This document shows, piece after piece, positions 1-4,921 of a stretch of DNA of 5,864 nucleotides. The notes under the pieces were generated by a model that saw only the letters and a list, made by a program, of their open reading frames with translations, was not told the DNA's origin and ran no database searches. The DNA lies in the NCBI GenBank assembly GCA_031285605.1, contig JAITVW010000173.1, forward strand, positions 1 through 5,864, given 5' to 3'. Source of the DNA: Fusobacteriales bacterium (lineage in GTDB: Bacteria; Fusobacteriota; Fusobacteriia; Fusobacteriales; Leptotrichiaceae). Made by a program: the position numbers and the translations under genes. Every line of letters starts with the position of its first letter. Position 1 is the first letter of the stretch.

Positions 1-83
1 AGGAGAAAGGGAAGAAAATAGTGGATACCGCAGTAAAAAATATGAGCGGTATCATAAAGAAAACTCTGGAAGAGATAAAATAA
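1..83 (+). CDS. C-terminal end of an unidentified upstream gene (5' truncated)
   Basis: Codons read openly from base 3 to the TAA at 81-83, giving a charged, probably helical tail of 26 residues (EKGKKIVDTAVKNM, then SGIIKKTLEEIK). The stop lies 14 bases before the next start codon, with that gene's ribosome site in between, so the two genes are very likely co-transcribed. The tail is too short to identify. The pattern EKG-x-x-(hydrophobic)2-x-x-AV loosely recalls the last helix of creatininase-family amidohydrolases, but this is a guess. An 8-bp inverted repeat lies inside this tail and is listed separately. Confidence 0.6.
   Translation, partial: EKGKKIVDTAVKNMSGIIKKTLEEIK
24..53 (+). repeat. 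Perfect 8-bp inverted repeat inside the upstream coding tail
   Basis: GATACCGC at 24-31 is matched exactly by GCGGTATC at 46-53, with a 14-base loop. It is not followed by a T run, so it is not an intrinsic terminator. It lies about 45 bases before the SIS-gene start, inside the coding region of the preceding gene. It may be an mRNA hairpin at the gene junction or an accident of codon choice. Confidence 0.5.
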
Positions 84-97
84 CAGGAGGTTTAACT

Positions 98-829
98 ATG
101 TTAAAATATAAGAACGAGATTTTGAAGATTATAAATGAAGTTTTTGATACACAGCTGGAAAATATGGAAAAGGCTTCCGATATACTTGTAGAAGCCGTAG
201 AAAAGAAGAATTCCATATATATTTTCGGTTCATCTCACGCAGGAATTTTATCAGAAGAGGCATTTTACAGAGCAGGAGGATTTGCACTTATAAATCCTAT
301 ATTTTCACCTAATTTAATGCTCAATGTAAAGCCTGTTACTTTTACAAGCGAACTGGAACAGCTGGAAGGCTACGGGAAAATCTTTTTTCAAAGCCAGAAT
401 TTAAAAAAATATGATGTGTTAATTATTCATTCTGTTTCAGGCAGAAATCCAGTTTCTATAGAAATGGCAGAGGAAGCAAAAAAAGCAGGAGTGAAGCTTA
501 TTGTAATAACAAATATGAAATACAGTAAATCTGTGACTTCGAGACATAATAACGCAAAGAAGCTTTATGAATATGCCGATGTAGTTTTGGATAACTGCGG
601 AGCACTCGGAGATGCCGCAGTAAAGCTTGACGGTCTTGAACAGAAAGTAGCACCGTCTTCTACTGTAACAGGAGCTGTAATATTGAATTCGATAGTCGTG
701 GATATAACAGAAAAACTGCTGGCTAAAGGACTGGATGCTCCTGTATTTTTCAGTGCAAACAGAGACGGCGGAATGGAACATAACCAAAAAATATTTGAAG
801 AATATAAAGATTTGATTCATTATATGTAA
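98..829 (+). CDS. SIS-domain phosphosugar-binding protein, UPF0309 family
   Basis: This complete 243-residue protein carries a sugar-isomerase (SIS) fold of the UPF0309 type, the family of Bacillus halodurans BH3325, often labelled putative phosphoheptose isomerase. A helical N-terminus (about 1-35) leads into the SIS domain. Visible motifs are GSSHAG at 44-49 after the first strand (YIF), SVSGRNPVSIEMA at 112-124 (the Ser-rich phosphosugar loop), the strand VITN near 136-139, and PSSTVTGAVILNSI at 186-199. The family-typical C-terminal stretch FFSANRDGG is at 217-225. The length matches the family. The start is supported by AGGAGG at 85-90, 7 bases before the ATG. It should be a cytoplasmic protein that binds or isomerises a phosphorylated sugar or amino sugar; the substrate cannot be read from the sequence. 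It probably belongs to the operon entering from the left. No terminator is visible between its stop and the next promoter. Confidence 0.88.
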   Translation: MLKYKNEILKIINEVFDTQLENMEKASDILVEAVEKKNSIYIFGSSHAGILSEEAFYRAGGFALINPIFSPNLMLNVKPVTFTSELEQLEGYGKIFFQSQNLKKYDVLIIHSVSGRNPVSIEMAEEAKKAGVKLIVITNMKYSKSVTSRHNNAKKLYEYADVVLDNCGALGDAAVKLDGLEQKVAPSSTVTGAVILNSIVVDITEKLLAKGLDAPVFFSANRDGGMEHNQKIFEEYKDLIHYM

Positions 830-881
830 ATAAAAAGAAACACAGCAATAAAAAATATTTAGTATAAAAAAGAATATTCTG

Positions 882-890
882 TGCTATAAT
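882..890 (+). promoter_or_regulatory. Extended -10 promoter for the DUF896/membrane-protein unit
   Basis: TGC followed by a perfect TATAAT (885-890) forms an extended -10 element. No good -35 box is present at 16-18 bases; TTTAGT or TTAGTA near 858-864 are poor and too distant. That is acceptable for an extended -10 promoter. Transcription would begin near 896-898, giving a leader of about 28 bases before the ATG at 925. A 10-bp palindrome (AGAATATTCT, 871-880) lies just upstream of the element. Confidence 0.65.
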
Positions 891-903
891 AAATATAAAT
901 TAT

Positions 904-909
904 GAAAGG
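904..909 (+). promoter_or_regulatory. Ribosome binding site unusually far from the DUF896 start
   Basis: GAAAGG at 904-909 is the only Shine-Dalgarno-like run before the DUF896 gene. It ends 15 bases before the ATG at 925 and 21 before the in-frame ATG at 931, well beyond the usual 5-10. A frame-compatible ATA at 919 would give 9 bases but would be a rare start codon. The site also sits inside a six-codon open frame (ATG at 902, stop at 920-922) that closes just before 925. Confidence 0.4.
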
Positions 910-924
910 TATCAGAATATAAAA

Positions 925-1128
925 ATGGAAATGAAAGATATTATTGAAAAAGTAAATCACTATTCTCAGCTTTCGAGAACAAGAGAACTTACAGAAGAAG
1001 AAAAAGAAGACCGTATAAAATACAGAAATCTTTATATGACTAACTTCAGAGCTAATTTCAAGAATCATCTTGACAGTATAAAAGTAAAATATGTAGATGA
1101 AAACGGAAACGAGATAAAAGGAAACTAA
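925..1128 (+). CDS. DUF896 (UPF0291/YnzC-like) small protein
   Basis: This 67-residue cytoplasmic protein matches the DUF896 family, whose best-known member is Bacillus subtilis YnzC. The family pattern is visible in order: a first helix with I-x-x-(I/V)-N (IIEKVN, 6-11), the turn with LTEEEK (22-27), and a second helix with R-x-x-Y-x-x-x-(F)-R (RNLYMTNFRANFKNHL, 34-49). The closing segment is V-D-E-N-G-N-E (57-63). The fold is a two-helix hairpin and its biochemical role is unknown. In B. subtilis the gene lies in the SOS operon with yneA and yneB; here neither is present and I see no Bacillus-type LexA box (GAAC-N4-GTTC) at the promoter. The start is uncertain: ATG 925 and ATG 931 both fit the family length, and neither has a well-placed ribosome site. 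It is probably co-transcribed with the membrane protein 38 bases downstream. Confidence 0.82.
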   Translation: MEMKDIIEKVNHYSQLSRTRELTEEEKEDRIKYRNLYMTNFRANFKNHLDSIKVKYVDENGNEIKGN

Positions 1129-1166
1129 TGCAGTAAAAGCTGGATAAGTAATGAAAGGTAAGGTAT

Positions 1167-1577
1167 ATGAAGAAACCACTGTTATTAAATATTATTAGTA
1201 TTGTGCTTATGATGGCGGGAATATTTTGTGTAGGTGTTACATTGCTGGCCTTGGGAAAACTTTCTCCCGAACAGTTGGCTCAGATATATCATACAAGCAG
1301 TCCGGCAGTTTATACGGTACATGTCGGGTATACTGTTATTTTAGGAATAGCGCTTTTTACTTCCGGTTTTTTACTTTTCACAGGGAAAGAAGCAGGGCGG
1401 AAAGTATTTGTCGGTTCAGTAGTGATAATGGCAGTATATGCTGTGGCGACACAGGGAATCAAAGGAGTACAGTCACTGGGAATTCCTGTTTTGATTGTTA
1501 TTTTTCTGTATCAATACCGGGGAATCAAGGATTATTTAGCTAAAGCCGGTGAAGATAAAGCAGAAAATATAATATAA
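1167..1577 (+). CDS. Small integral membrane protein of unknown function
   Basis: I do not recognise this 136-residue protein. It is strongly hydrophobic, with about four membrane segments at residues 7-30, 48-71, 78-95 and 101-117. A polar loop (LSPEQLAQIYHTSS, 32-45) lies between the first two segments. The positively charged N-terminus (MKKP) and the Lys/Glu-rich C-terminal tail (DYLAKAGEDKAENII) suggest both ends are cytoplasmic. There is no cleavable signal peptide and no enzyme motif that I can see. The ATG is supported by GAAAGG at 1153-1158, 8 bases upstream. GC is about 42% by hand count over 1201-1560, higher than the neighbouring genes; its many Ala, Gly and Val codons explain part of this. 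It lies behind DUF896 in one probable two-gene unit closed by the terminator at 1632. It could be a small transporter-like or membrane-stress protein, but nothing in the sequence decides this. Confidence 0.75.
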   Translation: MKKPLLLNIISIVLMMAGIFCVGVTLLALGKLSPEQLAQIYHTSSPAVYTVHVGYTVILGIALFTSGFLLFTGKEAGRKVFVGSVVIMAVYAVATQGIKGVQSLGIPVLIVIFLYQYRGIKDYLAKAGEDKAENII

Positions 1578-1631
1578 ATACAGTAAAAAAGTAAATAAAA
1601 AGAAAAACAGGTAATAAGAAACATAGAAAAT

Positions 1632-1670
1632 TCACTTTTATATATCTTAGAAAATGAAAGTGATTTTTTT
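1632..1670 (+). terminator. Intrinsic terminator after the membrane-protein gene
   Basis: A 10-bp stem with one G-T pair (1632-1641 TCACTTTTAT against 1654-1663 ATGAAAGTGA) encloses a 12-base loop and is followed directly by seven T (1664-1670). It lies 54 bases after the stop codon at 1577 and before the asnS promoter, so it separates the two transcription units. Confidence 0.85.
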
Positions 1671-1736
1671 ATGAATAAATACAGTTCATTAATGTAACCG
1701 AAGAAGTACAGAGGTAAAATTTTGACTATTTTATAG
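1671..1736. other. Spacer between terminator and asnS promoter
   Basis: This spacer holds only an eight-codon open frame without a ribosome site (1671-1697) and a TTGACT at 1722-1727 that lies too far from any -10. No T-box leader, riboswitch or RNA gene is seen. The 235-base gap between the flanking genes is accounted for by the terminator, this spacer, the promoter and a short leader. Confidence 0.5.
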
Positions 1737-1766
1737 TGGAAATTACAACTTAAATTATGATATAAT
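1737..1766 (+). promoter_or_regulatory. asnS promoter
   Basis: A perfect TATAAT at 1761-1766 is preceded by TGA (TG at 1758-1759), an extended -10. TGGAAA at 1737-1742 is a four-of-six -35 match at 18 bases. Transcription would begin near 1772-1774, on or beside a 10-bp palindrome (GTTTTAAAAC, 1768-1777). The leader is then only about 40 bases, too short for a tRNA-sensing T-box. Confidence 0.72.
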
Positions 1767-1812
1767 AGTTTTAAAACAATAGAAAAAAGAATTTTGAAAG
1801 GAGTTTTATATA

Positions 1813-3201
1813 ATGTTATTGGAAATTAGGGAAATATACAAAAAACATGCTGAATTATTAAATAAAGAGCTAGAATTAAACGGTTGGATAAGAAAAAGAA
1901 GAGATCAGAAAAGTTTTGGTTTTCTTGAAGTAAATGATGGAACTTTTTTTAATGGAATTCAGGTAGTTTTTGATGACAGTCTGGCGAATTTTGATGAAAT
2001 ATCAAGATTAAGCATATCATCATCGGTACATGTAAAGGGAGTTTTGGTACAGTCGGAAGGAAAGGGACAGACTTTTGAAATAAAAGCAAAGGAAATAACT
2101 GTTTATAACAAAGCTGATCTGGATTATCCGCTTCAGAACAAAAGACACACACTGGAATATCTGCGTACAATTGCTCATCTGAGACCGAGAACAAATACAT
2201 TTATGGCTGTATTCAGAGTGAGATCGCTTATGTCTTATGCAATACATAAATTTTTTAATGAAAGAGGATTTGTGTATGTTCATACTCCGATCATAACAGG
2301 AAGTGACACTGAAGGTGCAGGGGAAATGTTTCAGATTACTACCATGGATCTTAAGAACATTCCAAAAAATGACAAAGGAGAAGCAGATTATAAAAATGAC
2401 TTCTTTGGAAAACAGGCGAATCTTACAGTAAGCGGACAGCTGAATGTAGAGACTTTTTGTATGGCATTTAAAAATACATATACATTCGGTCCTACATTCA
2501 GAGCAGAAAATTCAAATACTCCAAAGCATATTTCGGAATTCTGGATGATGGAGCCGGAAATTGCATTTGCTGATCTGGATGTAAATATGGATGTTGCTGA
2601 GGATATGATAAAATATATTATAAGATACGTATTGGAAAATGCACCTGAAGAAATGCAGTTTTTTAACCAGTTTATAGACAAGACGCTTCTTGACAGATTA
2701 AACGGGCTTGTGAATTCTGAATTTGGAAGAGTTACTTATACAGAAGCGATAGAGATTTTGAAAAAAGCAGATAAAAAATTTGAATATTCTGTAGAATGGG
2801 GAATAGACCTTCAGACAGAGCATGAAAGATATCTTGCTGAAGAACATTTCAAAAGACCTGTATTTGTTACTGATTATCCAAAGGATATAAAAGCTTTCTA
2901 TATGAAGCTGAATGAAGACGGGAAAACTGTAAGAGCTATGGATCTTCTTGCTCCGGGAATAGGCGAAATAATAGGGGGAAGCCAGAGAGAAGATAATTTT
3001 GAAAAGCTGGAACAGAGAATAAAAGATATGAATTTAAATGAAAAAGACTACTGGTGGTATATGGAATTGAGAAAATACGGAAGTGTTCCTCATTCAGGAT
3101 ATGGTCTGGGATTTGAACGGGCTGTTATGTATGTAACGGGAATGTTAAACATAAGAGATGTAATTCCGTTTCCAAGAGGACCTAAAAGTCTGGAATTTTA
3201 A
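1813..3201 (+). CDS. asnS: Asparaginyl-tRNA synthetase
   Basis: This 462-residue protein is a class IIb aminoacyl-tRNA synthetase that charges tRNA-Asn with asparagine using ATP in the cytoplasm. It is full length for a bacterial AsnRS. An N-terminal OB-fold anticodon-binding domain spans about 18-98 ([14 protein letters not shown] at its start). The class II core begins near 110 (RHTLEYLR, then HLRPRT). Motif 1 is around 147-163 ([17 protein letters not shown]). Motif 2 is [21 protein letters not shown] at 229-249, and motif 3 is GYGLGFER at 429-436. The AsnRS-type insert ending [15 protein letters not shown] (197-211) and the block [13 protein letters not shown] (381-393) separate it from AspRS and LysRS. 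The C-terminus [15 protein letters not shown] is typical. AAAGGAG at 1797-1803, 9 bases before the ATG, supports the start. It is the first gene of a probable four-gene unit. All signature residues appear intact. Confidence 0.98.
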   Translation: MLLEIREIYKKHAELLNKELELNGWIRKRRDQKSFGFLEVNDGTFFNGIQVVFDDSLANFDEISRLSISSSVHVKGVLVQSEGKGQTFEIKAKEITVYNKADLDYPLQNKRHTLEYLRTIAHLRPRTNTFMAVFRVRSLMSYAIHKFFNERGFVYVHTPIITGSDTEGAGEMFQITTMDLKNIPKNDKGEADYKNDFFGKQANLTVSGQLNVETFCMAFKNTYTFGPTFRAENSNTPKHISEFWMMEPEIAFADLDVNMDVAEDMIKYIIRYVLENAPEEMQFFNQFIDKTLLDRLNGLVNSEFGRVTYTEAIEILKKADKKFEYSVEWGIDLQTEHERYLAEEHFKRPVFVTDYPKDIKAFYMKLNEDGKTVRAMDLLAPGIGEIIGGSQREDNFEKLEQRIKDMNLNEKDYWWYMELRKYGSVPHSGYGLGFERAVMYVTGMLNIRDVIPFPRGPKSLEF

Positions 3202-3239
3202 TATGATGTTTGATGTTCAAATTTTAAAATTATAAATCA

Positions 3240-3245
3240 GAGGTG
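3240..3245 (+). promoter_or_regulatory. comEB: Ribosome binding site that fixes the comEB start
   Basis: GAGGTG at 3240-3245 is a good Shine-Dalgarno sequence 8 bases before the ATG at 3254. The in-frame GTG at 3245-3247 begins on its last base, so GTG is unlikely to be the start. The true protein should begin MSKRED at 3254, three residues shorter than the longest open frame. Confidence 0.75.
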
Positions 3246-3253
3246 TGCTTTAT

Positions 3254-3748
3254 ATGTCAAAAAGAGAAGATTATATATCTTGGAATGAATATTTTATGGG
3301 ACTGGCATTATTATCGGGGAAAAGAAGCAAGGATCCTGCCACACAGGTAGGAGCCTGTATTATTGACGAAGATAAAAAAATAGTGGGAATTGGATATAAC
3401 GGTTTTCCGCTGGGAAGCTCCGATGATGATATGCCGTGGGGTAAACAGGGAGATTTTCTGGCAACAAAGTATCCTTATGTAGTACATGCAGAATTAAATG
3501 CAATATTAAACAGTATAAAAAGCCTGAAAGGCTGTACGGTTTATGTAACACATTTTCCTTGCAATGAATGTGCCAAAGCAATAGTTCAGTCAAAAATAAG
3601 CAGAGTTATCTATCTTTCAGACAAACATAAAGATAAAGATTCTTTTAAGGCTTCCAAGAGAATTCTTGAGAATGCCGGTGTAAAAATTGAAAAAATCAGT
3701 TTTGGGAGTAAAAAAATAATTTTAGATTTTGATGAAACAAATTTATAA
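3254..3748 (+). CDS. comEB: Deoxycytidylate (dCMP) deaminase, ComEB type
   Basis: This 164-residue zinc enzyme of the cytidine/deoxycytidylate deaminase superfamily converts dCMP to dUMP, the precursor for thymidylate synthesis. Visible family features, numbered from ATG 3254, are the N-terminal RSKDPATQVGA (24-34) and the nucleotide-binding stretch GYNGFPLGSSDDDMPW (47-62). The catalytic H-A-E is at 78-80 (zinc ligand His78, proton-shuttle Glu80), and P-C-x-x-C at 102-106 supplies ligands Cys103 and Cys106. The length is normal for ComEB and phage T4-type dCMP deaminases. The comEB name comes from its position in Bacillus competence operons; no other competence gene is seen here. It starts 52 bases after asnS with no terminator between them and ends 22 bases before the acetyltransferase. 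The asnS-comEB pairing has no obvious metabolic logic and probably reflects simple co-transcription. Confidence 0.95.
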   Translation: MSKREDYISWNEYFMGLALLSGKRSKDPATQVGACIIDEDKKIVGIGYNGFPLGSSDDDMPWGKQGDFLATKYPYVVHAELNAILNSIKSLKGCTVYVTHFPCNECAKAIVQSKISRVIYLSDKHKDKDSFKASKRILENAGVKIEKISFGSKKIILDFDETNL

Positions 3749-3770
3749 ATTTATTTGATGGGGAAAATAT

Positions 3771-4262
3771 ATGATAAGACTACTTAGGAGCAAAGATGTG
3801 GATGAGGTCATGAGGATATGGCTGGAGTCCACTTTGAAAGCCCATCCTTTTATATCAGAGGAGTACTGGCTTGAAAATTATAAAATGGTAAAAGATACAT
3901 ACATACCATTGTCAAAAACCTATGTTTTGGAAGATAATTCCAGAATCAGAGGTTTTATCAGCATAATTGATGAATTATTTATAGGAGCCTTATTTGTGGA
4001 AGTATTGCATCAGGGTGAGGGCATTGGAAGAAGATTAATGGAATTTTCCCAGAAGAGACACAAAGAACTGGATTTAACAGTATATAAAGAGAATGAAAGA
4101 GCAGTTTCTTTTTATAAAAAAATGGGATTTAAAATAAAAAATGAACAAATAAATGAAGACAGTGAAAAAGCAGAGTTCAGAATGTACTGGGAGATGGGAA
4201 ACAATCAGGAAATAAAAGCGGAACCCGAACTGGTATATATGAATATTGAAAGGAAAATATGA
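3771..4262 (+). CDS. GNAT-family N-acetyltransferase, YjaB-like
   Basis: This 163-residue GNAT protein would transfer an acetyl group from acetyl-CoA to an unknown amine. Residues 1-140 follow the E. coli YjaB pattern: IRLLRSKDVDEVMRIW (2-17), then AHPFISEEYW (24-33) and GALFVE (72-77). The acetyl-CoA loop is QGEGIG (81-86, the Q/R-x-x-G-x-G/A motif), followed by LTVYKENERAVSFYKKMGF (102-120). The domain appears to end near MYWE (138-141). About 20 further residues (to VYMNIERKI) have no counterpart in the YjaB sequence as I remember it. The start has GGGGA at 3760-3764, 6 bases before the ATG. Its TGA stop overlaps the ATG of the TetR-like gene (ATGA, 4259-4262), so the two are probably translated together. 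The substrate cannot be inferred. YjaB-like proteins remain poorly characterised. Confidence 0.9.
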   Translation: MIRLLRSKDVDEVMRIWLESTLKAHPFISEEYWLENYKMVKDTYIPLSKTYVLEDNSRIRGFISIIDELFIGALFVEVLHQGEGIGRRLMEFSQKRHKELDLTVYKENERAVSFYKKMGFKIKNEQINEDSEKAEFRMYWEMGNNQEIKAEPELVYMNIERKI

Positions 4263-4867
4263 ATAAAGATGAACTGTACAGAGATCTTGAACAATATTTT
4301 TTAGAAAAAGGTATCAGTGAAGGCAGCTTTAAGGAGTTCTCCGAACAAAGAAAAATATCACGTACAAGTTTGAATTATTATTTCAAAAATAAAGACTATA
4401 TTTATACAAAGATTCTCAGTAAAATTTTAAAAGATTTTGAAAAAAAATTTTTTGCGATTATAAATAATGAAAAATTGTCTTATTATGAAAGAATTGATGT
4501 CATATTGGATATGTATTTTAACATAACAAAAAAGAATATAAAATTATATCCGTATATACAGCATTTAAATGAAATAGAGAAAAAAATAAAAAATAAAAAA
4601 GATATAAATACTGATGAGGTAATTGAGATTATTAAAAAAATATGTGATAATTTTATTGATATTACAAATAAAGAGATTCAGAATGGGAGTATCAGTATAA
4701 ACTATCCGAAAAATTATTTGTTTCTGATCATTTCCACATGTTTGTTTCCTTTTACGACACCTTATATAATAGAGTCTGTTATAAATATGAGTATGGAAGA
4801 ATTTTATGAAAAGCATTATGAATACATGAAATACATTTTATTGAAAGAAATAGAGATATTGAAATAA
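4259..4867 (+). CDS. TetR/AcrR-family transcriptional regulator
   Basis: This 202-residue protein has the TetR layout: an N-terminal DNA-binding domain of about 50 residues and an all-helical ligand/dimerisation domain. The helix-turn-helix lies at about 23-42 (SFKEFSEQRKISRTSLNYYF), followed by the typical YYFKNKDYIYTKIL, which parallels the family YYF-x-(S/N)-K-(E/D)-x-(L/I). The C-terminal domain (about 55-202) is rich in Lys, Ile and Asn and has a hydrophobic stretch near 152-170 (NYLFLIISTCLFPFTTPYI). Ligand and target are unknown. Translation is probably coupled to the acetyltransferase by the 4-base overlap; AAAGGA at 4249-4254 lies 4 bases before the ATG. GC is only about 22% by hand count (4321-4800) and about 17% over 4381-4680, against roughly a third in neighbouring genes. 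This may mark a recently acquired or fast-evolving gene. As last gene of the unit it may control its own operon or distant genes; no operator is proven. Confidence 0.88.
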   Translation: MNKDELYRDLEQYFLEKGISEGSFKEFSEQRKISRTSLNYYFKNKDYIYTKILSKILKDFEKKFFAIINNEKLSYYERIDVILDMYFNITKKNIKLYPYIQHLNEIEKKIKNKKDINTDEVIEIIKKICDNFIDITNKEIQNGSISINYPKNYLFLIISTCLFPFTTPYIIESVINMSMEEFYEKHYEYMKYILLKEIEILK

Positions 4868-4921
4868 ATAAGGGGCTGTATCAAAAAGAAAAATTTTAGA
4901 TACAGTCCCTTTTATTTATTT
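4862..4921. terminator. Bidirectional terminator between convergent genes
   Basis: A strong hairpin pairs 4870-4882 (AAGGGGCTGTATC) with 4899-4911 (GATACAGTCCCTT): 13 bp with one G-T pair and a 16-base A/T loop. Beyond a two-base bulge (4912-4913) the pairing continues for 8 bp (AAATAAAT 4862-4869 with ATTTATTT 4914-4921). T-rich sequence follows on both strands. It overlaps the tetR stop and abuts the stop of the - strand gene, so it can end transcription from both sides. Confidence 0.85.

Noticed and set aside
437..820. Open frame on the - strand inside the SIS gene
   Set aside because: It lies wholly opposite a well-supported gene and gives a Cys/Phe/Tyr-rich protein with no family features; the same applies to the other overlapping frames at 859-1179, 1226-1543, 1949-2283, 2388-2681, 3360-3593 and 4565-4816.
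902..1160. Repeated word ATGAAAGGTA at 902-911 and 1151-1160
   Set aside because: Both copies are simply Shine-Dalgarno sequences (GAAAGG) in A/T-rich context; ten bases is too short to claim a repeat element.
1671..1697. Eight-codon open frame after the first terminator
   Set aside because: It has no ribosome site and lies directly behind the terminator T run.
1722..1727. TTGACT as the asnS -35 box
   Set aside because: It lies 33 bases before the TATAAT, far more than the usual 16-18, and no alternative -10 is found at the right distance.
1671..1812. T-box or amino-acid-sensing leader upstream of asnS
   Set aside because: The predicted transcript leader is only about 40 bases, and no specifier stem or T-box sequence is visible.
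3245..3253. GTG at 3245 as the comEB start
   Set aside because: It begins on the last base of the Shine-Dalgarno run; the ATG at 3254 has ideal spacing and matches the family N-terminus.
3202..3253. Internal promoter or terminator between asnS and comEB
   Set aside because: TTGATG at 3210-3215 with TATAAA at 3231-3236 has only 15 bases between them and a weak match; the palindrome AATTTTAAAATT (3220-3231) has no loop or T run, so it is not a terminator.
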